A program made the translations under genes and the position numbers. From Bilophila wadsworthia ATCC 49260 (GTDB taxonomy: Bacteria; Desulfobacterota; Desulfovibrionia; Desulfovibrionales; Desulfovibrionaceae): DNA of 20,700 nucleotides. Within the stretch, counting starts at the first letter, position 1; the number at the start of each line of letters is the position of its first letter. The notes beneath the pieces are model-generated. The model made no database searches. It was not told the DNA's origin and saw only the letters and a list, made by a program, of their open reading frames with translations. Shown here one piece after another: positions 5,765 through 13,729 of this stretch. The stretch is taken from NCBI RefSeq assembly GCF_000701705.1, contig NZ_JNJP01000065.1:1-20700 (forward strand), written 5' to 3'.

Positions 5765-7396
5765 TTACAGATCTAAAATAACCTTGCAGGCGACGGCGAC
5801 CTGATAGAGCACCTGCGAGATGTCCTTGACGGCCTGCAGGTTCTTGGATTCCACGCGAGGCAGGACGAGCACCTGATCGCCGGGCAGCACTTCCTTGGCG
5901 CGGGGGACGACTTCGCCGCTCGGATGGACGACGATGAGGTTCGATTCGTCGGCACGGTTGCTGAATCCGCCAGCCCCCTTGATGTAGTCGTCCATATCCT
6001 TGTCTTTGTTCCAGACAATGGCTTGCGGCATCATGACTTCACCGCTGATGAGCACTACATCGGTCTTCTCGGGAATGACGATGACGTCCCCGTCCTCAAG
6101 GGCGAGATCCGCGATGTTGCCCTTGGTGCCGACCACGACGACGCCCTCGGGCTGCACCTCCTTGGCACGGGAAATGAAATTGGACAGCATTTCCGCTTCC
6201 TTGGAGCGGATCTGCGCTTCATCGGAGCTGGCTGATGTAGCGGTATAGGCGTTCTGCTCCAGACGGCGCAGGGCGTCTTCAATGGCCTTCTTCTGGCGGA
6301 CGGCCACGCTTTTGCGCTTGATGTACAGGCCTTCGAGGTTGGCGCGGCCCGGTTCCACGGCGATGTAGCTCATGACCTCGTGCAGGCGCGTGTTGCGGCG
6401 CACCGGGAAACGCGACGCGCCACGGATGGCCCCCTGCGCTTCGACCATGATGGTATCCCCGGGACGATCCGCGAGGAACCTGATCTGATCGCCGTTCTCA
6501 AGGCGCAACGCCTTGAAGTCGTTCATGGGCAGATACAGGTTGTAGGGAGCGCCGCCGCGCGATCCGCTGAGGCTGACGTGCGTGGCCCTCGGCTGCGGAT
6601 CGGCAAGCTCGATGAGCTTCGCGCCGGTCAGTTCGCCGGGCTTGAATTCAAAGCGCGCCGTATTGCGGACTTCGCCGGAAGTGATGACGGAAGGCCCCTT
6701 TTCGCCGACAACAACGGTGTCGCCGTCCTGAAAGCGGATATGCGGCATGGCGCCTTTCAGTGCAAAGGGATAGAGGTCGAACGAGCCCACTTCCTGCCCT
6801 TGGCGCAATACGCGGATATTGCGGTAGCTGCCGCGCTTGGAGTCGATGCCGCCCGCCTTGTCGAGGAAGGCGAGGATGGTATCGGACGGCGTGCCCGTAT
6901 AATTGCCGGGGCGGGGCACGAAGCCGGTCACGAAGATCGAGACGGGCTGGGTGTCCATCGGGCGGATATACATCTCCACATCGACCACGCCCGCCGCGTT
7001 GAGCTTGCTCTTGATGGCCTGTTCAAGCGGTTCTTTGGCATCGATGGGCAGGCCCGCCACAGGCACGCGCCCGACATCGGGAATGGTGATCATGCCCTCG
7101 GGATCGACGGTCAGGATATCGTCCATCGTGCGTCCGCCCCACAAACGCATGATCAGGCGGTCGCCGCTCTGTATGACCTTACTGGTCGAACTTTGGGAAA
7201 AGTGCCCTTGAAAGAGGTTGGTTCCAAACGGAGCGGGATCGGCTGCCGGAGCCGCAGGCGCAGCCGGGGCCGAAGCTGTGGCGGTCGCCGTTGCCGTGGC
7301 GCTGGCGGATGCGGCATCAGCGGCCGACGCCGGAAGGGCAAACGTCATAGCCAGCAGGCAACAAAGGAAAAACAGCAGATTACTGCGGGAAAACAA
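5765..7396 (-). CDS. Wza-type polysaccharide export protein with SLBB-like domains
   Basis: This 543-aa protein is a periplasmic/outer-membrane polysaccharide exporter (Wza/GumB/KpsD type). After a signal peptide (hydrophobic core LLFFLCCLLAMTFAL, cleavage near ASA) comes a low-complexity Ala/Thr/Ser/Pro stretch to about residue 58. The export domain (VIQSGDRLIMRLWGG...TVDPEGMITIPDVGRVPVAGL) follows, then SLBB-like repeats (VSIFVTGFVPRPGNY; VLISGEVMMPQAIVW). The start is a TTG at 7396: GGAGG lies exactly 6 nt upstream, whereas the in-frame start 12 codons earlier has no ribosome binding site. Unlike Wza it shows no lipobox at the leader end. A small lipoprotein gene precedes it by 100 nt. No glycosyltransferase or Wzc-like kinase is nearby, so the exported polymer is unknown. 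Confidence 0.85.
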   Translation of the reverse strand: MFSRSNLLFFLCCLLAMTFALPASAADAASASATATATATASAPAAPAAPAADPAPFGTNLFQGHFSQSSTSKVIQSGDRLIMRLWGGRTMDDILTVDPEGMITIPDVGRVPVAGLPIDAKEPLEQAIKSKLNAAGVVDVEMYIRPMDTQPVSIFVTGFVPRPGNYTGTPSDTILAFLDKAGGIDSKRGSYRNIRVLRQGQEVGSFDLYPFALKGAMPHIRFQDGDTVVVGEKGPSVITSGEVRNTARFEFKPGELTGAKLIELADPQPRATHVSLSGSRGGAPYNLYLPMNDFKALRLENGDQIRFLADRPGDTIMVEAQGAIRGASRFPVRRNTRLHEVMSYIAVEPGRANLEGLYIKRKSVAVRQKKAIEDALRRLEQNAYTATSASSDEAQIRSKEAEMLSNFISRAKEVQPEGVVVVGTKGNIADLALEDGDVIVIPEKTDVVLISGEVMMPQAIVWNKDKDMDDYIKGAGGFSNRADESNLIVVHPSGEVVPRAKEVLPGDQVLVLPRVESKNLQAVKDISQVLYQVAVACKVILDL

Positions 7397-7451
7397 GGGA
7401 TGCCTCCAGAGGGATGGTCGAACGGCGTCCAAAAGAGGACGACAGGAAACG

Positions 7452-7476
7452 CCCCTCCCGGCGCGCCGGAAGGGGG
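7452..7476 (-). other. GC-rich hairpin between lipoprotein and exporter genes
   Basis: A palindromic core CCGGCGCGCCGG is flanked by CCCCT and AGGGG arms with one mismatch. It sits in the 100-nt gap between two same-strand genes. No T-run follows, so partial attenuation or mRNA processing is more likely than full termination. Confidence 0.4.
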
Positions 7477-7496
7477 TGCTTGGATGTGCCGACAGG

Positions 7497-7868
7497 CTAC
7501 GGCGTGGAAATGCCCTTGCCCCACACGCGGGGCATGAGCCGCCATTCGCCGGGGTTGCTTCCGTCGCCTTCCTGCCCGTTGTGGCAGATCACGACGATTT
7601 CCGCTTCATGCTGCGCCGAAAGCAGGGTAGCCCGCTTGCAGGTTTCGCCCGCTGCGGAAAGGAAGGCGTCTTCAAGCGTTACACGGACTTCGCCGCCGAA
7701 AGTTTCATCTTCTATGACCGCCGTAGCGCCTGTGGCGTTGGCGACCATGAACTGGGCTACGGGTGAAAGCGGTTGGGGTTCCACTGGGGGGGGAGTGGGG
7801 GCGCTCTGCCAAGAGCAGCTGACGAGGCCGCCGAGCAGGATCAGGCCGCAAAATTGAAGAAATCGCAT
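7497..7868 (-). CDS. Small hypothetical lipoprotein
   Basis: The 123-aa product begins with a lipoprotein leader: MRF, a hydrophobic stretch, then a lipobox LVSC with C18 as the lipidated residue. A Pro-rich linker follows (TPPPVEPQP). The mature domain holds two cysteines (GETCKRAT and VVICHNG) that could form a disulfide, and ends in a WRLMPRVW-like segment. The ATG at 7868 has GGAGG 6 nt upstream. It lies 100 nt upstream of the exporter gene on the same strand, so a role in envelope polysaccharide export is plausible but inferred only from position. I do not recognise a named family. Confidence 0.8.
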   Translation of the reverse strand: MRFLQFCGLILLGGLVSCSWQSAPTPPPVEPQPLSPVAQFMVANATGATAVIEDETFGGEVRVTLEDAFLSAAGETCKRATLLSAQHEAEIVVICHNGQEGDGSNPGEWRLMPRVWGKGISTP

Positions 7869-7926
7869 ATAGGTCCTCCGAAACGCCGGGATTCATGTTC
7901 CCGCTGTGAAAGCGTCCGTCTGGGTT

Positions 7927-7956
7927 TCTATACGTTGTCAGGCCGTGCTCTGTCCA
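7927..7956 (-). promoter_or_regulatory. Possible sigma-70 promoter for the lipoprotein-exporter unit
   Basis: On the minus strand TGGACA (7956-7951) and TATAGA (7932-7927) are separated by 18 nt, a fair match to -35/-10 boxes. The leader to the ATG at 7868 would be about 50 nt. This is found by eye only. Confidence 0.35.
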
Positions 7957-7998
7957 CTGGTATGGTATGGCTGGAGGAGGGAGGACGTGAGGAAGATT

Positions 7999-8055
7999 GG
8001 GGAAGGGGAAGAAACTTTTTGTAGAAGGGGACCCCCACGTTTATCCCCCTTCCCC
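7999..8055. repeat. Purine-rich hairpin (second of a tandem pair)
   Basis: GGGGAAGGGG at 7999-8008 pairs with CCCCTTCCCC at 8046-8055. The interior is imperfect and includes CTTTTTGTAGAAGG, the same CTTT/AGAA core as the other copies. It lies between the pdxT 3' end and the promoter region of the lipoprotein gene. Confidence 0.6.
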
Positions 8056-8071
8056 GACCCTTGCAAAAGTC

Positions 8072-8124
8072 TTGGGAGGGAGAGGGGACTTTTGTCCAGA
8101 AAGGTCCCCTCTCCCCTCCTCAAG
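8072..8124. repeat. Purine-rich gene-end hairpin after pdxT
   Basis: An imperfect stem with a GGGAGGGAGAGGGGAC left arm and a GTCCCCTCTCCCC right arm; the centre is TTTTGTCCAGAAAGG. It begins 2 nt after the pdxT stop (minus strand) and is followed on that strand by CCCAAGACTTTTGCAAGG. It is a member of the gene-end hairpin family but lacks the GATTCGATAA module. It is a likely terminator or 3'-end protector. Confidence 0.65.
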
Positions 8125-8126
8125 GC

Positions 8127-8744
8127 TTAATTCTTTCCAGCCATATCCACGACCCACTGATGAAGACGCAGGTCATCGGTCAACTCGGGATGGAAGGAGG
8201 TGGCGAGGACGTTCCCCTGCCGCACGGCAACGGGGAACCCGTTGACCCGGGCGAGTACCTCCACGCCGGGGCCGATCTTTTCAATGAGCGGCGCTCGGAT
8301 GAACACGGCTTCGAGGGGAGGCTGATCCGTTGGATTGCCGTTCGCTGTGGGGAACGGGCACAGCTCCAGCGGAGTCGTGAAGCTGTCGATCTGCCGCCCG
8401 AAGGCGTTCCGGCGCACGGAAGCGTTCAAGAGGCCGATGCGCGGCTGCCCGGGATGATCGAGGATGTCCGAGCAGAGCAGGATAAGCCCCGCACACGTGC
8501 CGAATACGGGCATCCCGCTCCGGATCAGCTCGCGCACACGGTCCATCATGCCCCATTCGATAAGGAACTTGCCCATGACCGTGCTTTCGCCGCCGGGAAA
8601 CACGAGGCCGGAGAGACCTTCGAGGTCTTCCCGCGTGCGGATTTCCACGGTTTCGGCTCCGCAGAGGCAGAGAGAGCGGACGTGTTCTCGGAAGGCCCCC
8701 TGAATGGCCAACACGCCGATGCGCGGAGCGGACGTTGCGGCCAT
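8127..8744 (-). CDS. pdxT: PdxT, glutaminase subunit of PLP synthase
   Basis: PdxT hydrolyses glutamine and channels ammonia to PdxS for pyridoxal 5'-phosphate synthesis. The 205-aa product has the class I glutamine amidotransferase features of this family: IGVLAIQGAFREH near the N-terminus, GGEST at 51-55, the nucleophile Cys84 in FGTCAGL, and the His185/Glu187 pair in SFHPEL. Its length is normal. The ATG at 8744 lies 4 nt after the pdxS stop; the frame extends upstream inside pdxS but the conserved start fits this ATG. No strong ribosome binding site is visible, so translational coupling to pdxS is likely. It is followed by tandem hairpins. Confidence 0.96.
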   Translation of the reverse strand: MAATSAPRIGVLAIQGAFREHVRSLCLCGAETVEIRTREDLEGLSGLVFPGGESTVMGKFLIEWGMMDRVRELIRSGMPVFGTCAGLILLCSDILDHPGQPRIGLLNASVRRNAFGRQIDSFTTPLELCPFPTANGNPTDQPPLEAVFIRAPLIEKIGPGVEVLARVNGFPVAVRQGNVLATSFHPELTDDLRLHQWVVDMAGKN

Positions 8745-8748
8745 CGGT

Positions 8749-9630
8749 TTACCAGCCCCGTTCCTGCATACGCTGTTCGGGCGCGATGGTCGAGATTTCC
8801 AGGCCGGGCATGGCTTCGCCGAGATCGCGGGAGACTTCGGCAAGAATCTTGTAATCATTGTAGTGGGTCACGGCTGCGACAATGGCCTTGGCGCGCTTGG
8901 CCGGATCTGTGGACTTGAAGATGCCGGAGCCCACGAACACGCCATCAAGGCCGAGCTGCATCATGAGAGCGGCGTCGGCGGGCGTGGCGATGCCCCCAGC
9001 GGCGAAGTTCACCACAGGCAGACGGCCTTCGGCGCGGATCTTGAGCACGAGTTCGAGCGGCGCGCCGTTTTCCTTGGCGAAGTTGGCGACTTCCTCTTCG
9101 GGCAGGGCGCACAGGGCGCGGACTTCGCCGAGGACCATGCGGCAGTGGCGCACGGCTTCGACGACGTTGCCGGTTCCGGGCTCGCCCTTGGTACGGATCA
9201 TGGAAGCGCCCTCGGCGATGCGGCGCAGGGCCTCCCCGAGGTTGCGGGCTCCGCACACGAAAGGCACGGTGTAGTCGCGCTTGTCGATATGGAAGCGGTC
9301 GTCGGCGGGGGTCAGCACTTCGCTTTCGTCGATGTAGTCGACGCCGAGGGATTCGAGGATACGGGCTTCGACGATGTGGCCGATGCGCGCCTTGGCCATG
9401 ACCGGGATGGTCACGGCGTCCATGATGCGGAGGACGATGGTCGGATCGGCCATGCGGGCGACGCCCCCGGCCTTGCGGATATCGGCGGGGACGCGCTCAA
9501 GCGCCATGACGGCGCACGCGCCCGCTTCCTGTGCGATTTTTGCCTGTTCGGGGGTGGTGACGTCCATGATGACGCCGCCCTTCAACATTTCGGCCAGGCC
9601 GGACTTGAGCTGGAACGTTCCTTTTTCCAT
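8749..9630 (-). CDS. pdxS: PdxS, PLP synthase lyase subunit
   Basis: PdxS builds pyridoxal 5'-phosphate from ribose 5-phosphate, glyceraldehyde 3-phosphate and ammonia supplied by PdxT. The 293-aa TIM-barrel protein keeps the family residues: Asp23 in IMDV, the ribose-phosphate lysine K80 in AKARIGH, and K148 in RTKGEPGTGN, which match K81 and K149 of the Bacillus enzyme. The C-terminal FVGSGIFKS phosphate-binding segment is intact. The ATG at 9630 has AAGGAG 8 nt upstream. It is the first gene of a two-gene pdxST operon, the DXP-independent route to vitamin B6. Confidence 0.97.
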   Translation of the reverse strand: MEKGTFQLKSGLAEMLKGGVIMDVTTPEQAKIAQEAGACAVMALERVPADIRKAGGVARMADPTIVLRIMDAVTIPVMAKARIGHIVEARILESLGVDYIDESEVLTPADDRFHIDKRDYTVPFVCGARNLGEALRRIAEGASMIRTKGEPGTGNVVEAVRHCRMVLGEVRALCALPEEEVANFAKENGAPLELVLKIRAEGRLPVVNFAAGGIATPADAALMMQLGLDGVFVGSGIFKSTDPAKRAKAIVAAVTHYNDYKILAEVSRDLGEAMPGLEISTIAPEQRMQERGW

Positions 9631-9885
9631 GATCTATCTCCTTGAGAAGCTGCTGATTGCGTTGATGATGGACGCAACTTAACAGCGCTCCGGAGAACCG
9701 GGGGAGCGATCCGGCTGGTCATGGATCAATCTTTTTGGCGAGCGGGACAATGTGGATTGTCATGGTGACAATGCATGGAGGTAAAAAAGAATGTAAATAC
9801 AGCTTGATGAAGTGTGACGGATAGTGTGTCACCTCAATGTGTGTCTTTTTAAAAGAGAACCTGTGCTCCCAAAAGACCTGCGAAC
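9631..9885. other. AT-richer leader region upstream of pdxS
   Basis: No gene is seen here. The stretch from about 9721 to 9860 is clearly more AT-rich than its surroundings, as expected for a promoter zone of pdxS. It contains a 17-bp palindrome at 9756-9772 and a looser GTGAC...GTCAC pair near 9824-9842. I could not pick a convincing -35/-10 pair. Confidence 0.5.
9756..9772. promoter_or_regulatory. 17-bp palindrome, possible operator upstream of pdxS
   Basis: ATTGTCA and TGACAAT flank TGG, giving perfect 7-bp arms, about 125 nt upstream of the pdxS start codon. The size and symmetry suit a dimeric repressor or activator. It does not match a site I know for PdxR-type regulators. Confidence 0.4.
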
Positions 9886-9993
9886 AGGGATTCAATAAGC
9901 ACAAAGCTCTTTGGAAAGAGTGGGGTGGGGTTTGGGGAGGGGAGGGAAAAGTGTGGGGTTCCCCCTTTCTTCAGAAAAGTTTTCCCTCCCCAA
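9886..9993 (+). repeat. Gene-end hairpin repeat with GGGATTCAATAA module
   Basis: The main stem is TTGGGGAGGGGAGGGAAAA (9932-9950) with TTTTCCCTCCCCAA (9980-9993), where the left arm has a 5-nt insertion. It lies 5 nt past the uup stop on the minus strand. On the far side are GGGGTGGGG, CTTTGG and GGGATTCAATAA at 9887-9898, the same order as in the copy at 5665. Confidence 0.75.
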
Positions 9994-9998
9994 TGGCT

Positions 9999-11924
9999 CT
10001 ACTTGTCTTCGGCCTTGCCTTCCAGTTCGGCAATGCGGAACTCGACATCCTCCCAGCGCTGGAGAGCGGCGGTCTGCTCGTCGTCAAGCTCGGAGATGCG
10101 CTTGGCGGTAGCGTTGAATCCGTCGGGATCGCGCGCGAAGAAGCCGGGATCGTTGAGCCGGTCTTCCAGCGTATGCTGTTCGTCTTCCAGCGCCGCCATC
10201 TTGCCGGGCAGGGCTTCCAATTCGTCCTTGAGCATTTGAAGCTCGCGCTGTTCCTTGAAGGTCAGCTTGCGCGGGCCGATCTTGGCCGGAGGGGCCAGCG
10301 GCTTGGGTTTCGGCTTGTCGGTGTGGGCAGCCACGGGCTCGGGGCGCTGGCGCAGCCAGTCCGTATACCCGCCCACGTACTCGCGCACCTGCCCGTCGCC
10401 TTCGAGCGCCAGTGTGGTGGTGACGAGGTTGTCGAGGAACTCGCGGTCGTGGCTGACCATGAGCACCGTCCCTGAATAGCTGGCGAGCAGCTCTTCAAGC
10501 AGTTCCAGCGTTTCCACATCCAGATCGTTGGTGGGTTCGTCGAGAACCAGCAGGTTGGAGGGCATGGTGAACAGCTTGGCGAGGAGCAGGCGGTTACGCT
10601 CGCCGCCGGAAAGCGTGTGTACCGGAACCCTGAGCCGGTCCGATTCAAAGAGGAAATCCATGAGGTAACTGGCCACATGTCGCTGCTGCCCGTTGATGGT
10701 CACGGTGTCGTTGCCGTTCGCCACGTTGTCCATGACCGATTTTTCAGGATCGAGCGAGGAGCGGAGCTGATCGAAATAGCTGACTTCGAGCCGCGTCCCG
10801 TGCCGGATGGAGCCTTCCGTGGGTTCGAGTTCGCCGAGAAGGAGGCGGAGCAGGGTGGTCTTGCCCACGCCGTTGTTGCCGATGAGCCCGATGCGGTCCC
10901 CGCGCTGGATGATGGTCGAAAAGGCGTTGAATACGCGGTAGCCGTCTGGGTAGGCGAATCCCGCCTGTTTCGCCTCGATAACCAGCTTGCCGGAGCGTTC
11001 CGCCTCCTGCGCGAGCATGGAAACGACGCCCTGACGCGACACGCGGGCCATCCGTTCGGAACGCATGGCCTGCAACGCGCGGACGCGGCCCATGTTGCGG
11101 GTGCGGCGGGCCTTGATGCCTTGCCGTATCCACGCTTCTTCCTGCGCGAGTTTCTTGTCGAAGGCCGCGGCCTGTTTTTCCTCGGCGTCGAGGCGTTCCT
11201 CCCGGCGTTCGAGAAACTGGTCGAACGTGCAGGCATAACTGTAGAGCTGGGAGCGGTCCACTTCCACAATCCGCGTGGCGAGGCGGCGGACAAAAGCACG
11301 GTCATGGCTGATGAAGACGAAGGTTTTGACCCGCCGGACGAGGAAATCTTCCAGCCACGCGATGGTCTTGATGTCCAGATGGTTGGTGGGCTCGTCGAGC
11401 AGCAGGTTTTCGGAGGCGACGAGGGCGCGGGCCAGCGCCACGCGGCGCTTGTTCCCTCCGGAAAGTGTGGCGAAGTCCGCCTCGGGATCGAGCCCGAGCT
11501 GGTTGATCGCCTCAAGGATGTCGCCGTGGCGTTCCCAGCCTTCTCCGCTCTGGAGGAGGTCGCGGGCCAGCGCCAGTTTGGCGGCGGAGAGCTGATCCTC
11601 GCGGCCCGTGGCAATGAGATGGGCGGCGGCCAGCGCTTCGCCTTCCTTGCCGAGCCCTGAGGCCACCACGCCGAAGACCGGGCCGCTCCAATGATCGGGC
11701 ACGGCCTGCGGCATATGTCCGAACGTGACGCCCGGCGTGCGGACGATGGTGCCGCCGTCGGGCGTGAGGTCGCCGGACAGCAGGGCCATCAGGGACGACT
11801 TGCCGACGCCGTTGCGCCCGACGAGACAAACCCGCTCACCCTGCTCCACATGCAGGTCGGCGGTATCGAGAAGCGTCTTGCCGCCCAGATTGAGCGTGAC
11901 GCCCTGTAAACTCAAAAGTGCCAT
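9999..11924 (-). CDS. uup: ABC-F family ATPase Uup
   Basis: Uup is a soluble ABC-F protein with no membrane domain; the family acts on ribosomes or DNA, and loss of Uup raises transposon excision in E. coli. The 641-aa product has two ATPase domains. Domain 1 has Walker A GRNGVGKSS at 36-44, signature LSGGNKRRVALARAL at 154-168 and Walker B LLLDEPTNHLD at 174-184. Domain 2 has GNNGVGKTT at 349-357, LSGGERNRLLLAK at 438-450 and LVLDEPTNDLD at 459-469. A charged interdomain linker lies at about 235-300, and a C-terminal coiled coil (about 555-641) is the mark of Uup within ABC-F. The ATG at 11924 has GAGGGAG upstream; the open frame continues far upstream but without homology. It is a single-gene unit. 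Confidence 0.93.
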   Translation of the reverse strand: MALLSLQGVTLNLGGKTLLDTADLHVEQGERVCLVGRNGVGKSSLMALLSGDLTPDGGTIVRTPGVTFGHMPQAVPDHWSGPVFGVVASGLGKEGEALAAAHLIATGREDQLSAAKLALARDLLQSGEGWERHGDILEAINQLGLDPEADFATLSGGNKRRVALARALVASENLLLDEPTNHLDIKTIAWLEDFLVRRVKTFVFISHDRAFVRRLATRIVEVDRSQLYSYACTFDQFLERREERLDAEEKQAAAFDKKLAQEEAWIRQGIKARRTRNMGRVRALQAMRSERMARVSRQGVVSMLAQEAERSGKLVIEAKQAGFAYPDGYRVFNAFSTIIQRGDRIGLIGNNGVGKTTLLRLLLGELEPTEGSIRHGTRLEVSYFDQLRSSLDPEKSVMDNVANGNDTVTINGQQRHVASYLMDFLFESDRLRVPVHTLSGGERNRLLLAKLFTMPSNLLVLDEPTNDLDVETLELLEELLASYSGTVLMVSHDREFLDNLVTTTLALEGDGQVREYVGGYTDWLRQRPEPVAAHTDKPKPKPLAPPAKIGPRKLTFKEQRELQMLKDELEALPGKMAALEDEQHTLEDRLNDPGFFARDPDGFNATAKRISELDDEQTAALQRWEDVEFRIAELEGKAEDK

Positions 11925-12312
11925 GAACTCCCTCGCAGGATACGCGAAAACGGATCGCGGGAACGTTTGTTGCGTAAGAAAGAGCGCGGCGGGAACGCTT
12001 GGGGGCCTTTCCGGTCGGCCCGGAGCGCGCCGCGCGGCGCTGACGGTACGGATTCTGCCCCGAAAGATATGCCGCTTCCTTAAAAGAAGCAAGGGAATGG
12101 CCCTGATGCCGTTCCTGCCGCCATGTCGGGCGTGATGATGCGGCGCTTGTTCCATGATTCTTTTGACACCGAAAAACTCTGAAGAGCGCCCCGCGTTGCC
12201 ACTGCCTTTTTTTTGAGGTATGGTCATGGCAAATGTCCTTGGCTGTTCTGTGGGGAGTGGCTCTGTTCGGAAGCCGGGGAAACGAACGTTCTCATGGGTG
12301 GATGAGGAAATC
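11925..12312. other. Divergent intergenic region between uup and the binding protein
   Basis: I see no gene in this 388-nt gap. It contains a GC-rich palindrome (AGCGC...GCGCT, 12024-12041) and TTTTGACA near 12161 that could be a -35 box for the plus-strand gene, but no clear -10 box follows. The last 93 nt are open in frame with the downstream gene, but the leader peptide places its start at 12313. Confidence 0.45.
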
Positions 12313-13395
12313 ATGAAAGTGCGCAATCCCTTTGCTGGTCTGTTGGCCCTGTTTTTTGTGGTCGCGTGGTGCCTGAGCGGCTCCGCAGCGTTCGCCAAGC
12401 CCCTTGTGCCTCTTCGCACGGCATGGCTCGGCGAGCATGAAACGTTTTTGGTCTGGTACGCCAGAGAAAAGGGATGGGACAAGGCTGAAGGGCTGGATCT
12501 CGAATTGCTGCCCTTTGAATCCGGTAAAAACGTCATTGACGAAATGCAGTCGTCCAATTGGGCCATTGCCGGCGTTGGCGCCATGCCCGCGCTGACCGCT
12601 TCGTTGAGCAGCCGCCTGTACATCGTCGGCATCGGCAACGACGAATCCGCTTCCAACGCTATTTTCACGCGTGCCGACAGCCCCATCCTCAAAATGAAGG
12701 GTTTTAACCCCAACTGCCCGGAAGTGTACGGCAATCCCGGATCCGTGCGCGGGAAGACCTTCATCGTCCCCAAGGGTACGTCCGCTCACTACATGTTGAG
12801 CCGCTGGCTGCACGTCCTTGGCCTGAACGAGCGTGACGTCAACATCGTCGACATGCAGCCGTCCGAAGCCATGAAGGCGTTTGCCGACGGCCAGGGCGAC
12901 GCCATCGCGCTGTGGGCCCCCCAGACCTTTGAAGCCGAAAAGCTCGGCCTGAAGACCGTCGCGCACTCCAGCGACTGCAATGCCCGCCAGCCCATCCTGC
13001 TCGTCGCCAATATGGATTATGCCAACAAGCACAAGGGCGATATCGTGGCCTTCCTCCGCGTGTATCTCCGCAGCGTGGACATGATGAAGAAGACCCCCGC
13101 CGAGGACCTTGCCGACGACTACATGCGTTTCTACAATGCGTGGACCGGCAAGACCATGACCCGTGAGGAAGCCATCCGCGACATCAAGGATCACCCGGTA
13201 TACGCTCTCGACCAGCAGCTTGATATGTTCAAGCAGAGCTATGGGACCAGCGAACTGCGTGAATGGCTGCACGATATCGTTTCCTTCCAGAACGAGACCG
13301 GCGAACTGGATCGGCGTGACTTGGCCCGCCTTGAGCGCCTCCATTACGTCACCGACATTTATCTGAAGGCTGTGAAGGCACCCGCCAAAAAGTAG
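12313..13395 (+). CDS. Orphan ABC-type substrate-binding protein (SsuA/TauA/NrtA-like)
   Basis: This is a periplasmic solute-binding protein of the NMT1/SsuA/TauA type, whose members bind sulfonates, taurine, nitrate or thiamine precursors. The 360-aa precursor has a clear signal peptide ending AFA before KPLVPLRTAW. Typical family features are the RTAWLGEHETFLVWYAREKGW start of lobe 1, the GVGAMPALTAS region and the VRGKTFIVPKGTSAHYMLSRWL hinge-proximal segment (residues inferred from family patterns). The ATG at 12313 has GAGG 6 nt upstream. No permease or ATPase gene is adjacent, so it is either an orphan or serves a transporter encoded elsewhere. A hairpin follows, so it is monocistronic. 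The ligand cannot be told from the sequence. Confidence 0.85.
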   Translation: MKVRNPFAGLLALFFVVAWCLSGSAAFAKPLVPLRTAWLGEHETFLVWYAREKGWDKAEGLDLELLPFESGKNVIDEMQSSNWAIAGVGAMPALTASLSSRLYIVGIGNDESASNAIFTRADSPILKMKGFNPNCPEVYGNPGSVRGKTFIVPKGTSAHYMLSRWLHVLGLNERDVNIVDMQPSEAMKAFADGQGDAIALWAPQTFEAEKLGLKTVAHSSDCNARQPILLVANMDYANKHKGDIVAFLRVYLRSVDMMKKTPAEDLADDYMRFYNAWTGKTMTREEAIRDIKDHPVYALDQQLDMFKQSYGTSELREWLHDIVSFQNETGELDRRDLARLERLHYVTDIYLKAVKAPAKK

Positions 13396-13423
13396 TTTCT
13401 CGCACCGAAAAATGTTTTTGAAG

Positions 13424-13454
13424 GTGGTTCCGGGATGTTGCGTTCCGGAACCAC
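13424..13454 (+). terminator. Terminator after the substrate-binding protein gene
   Basis: GTGGTTCCGG and CCGGAACCAC form a 10-bp stem with an 11-nt loop, 28 nt after the stop codon. It is followed by TCTTGTTTG, a modest T-rich tail. Confidence 0.65.
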
Positions 13455-13729
13455 TCTTGTTTGAGAAAGAGGAGGCGATTTTTGTGAAGTTCTGTTTGAC
13501 TTTTTCCGTTTGTTTGAGAAAAATCGCCTTCCGTCTTGTTTCTTCCCGGAAAAACGCAGGCTGCCCGTGTTCTTTTCGCGCGGCCCGTTTTTGTGTGTCC
13601 GTTTAACCGGAGCGGCTCCGTGGCCGTTCCGGTTTCATCTGTGTGCCATACGGGTAACAGGTCGGTATCAAAGTATGTTTTTGAAAAATGAAGGGATCTT
13701 GAGCTTTTTCAAGCCGTGTAGGAATACGG

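Noticed and set aside
10617..11660. A 347-codon plus-strand frame opposite uup
   Set aside because: It overlaps both Uup ATPase motifs in antisense and shows no family similarity.
13411..13696. Repeated string ATGTTTTTGAA (13412, 13676) with a relative at 15464
   Set aside because: The matches are short, AT-rich and lack a shared flank, so chance cannot be excluded.
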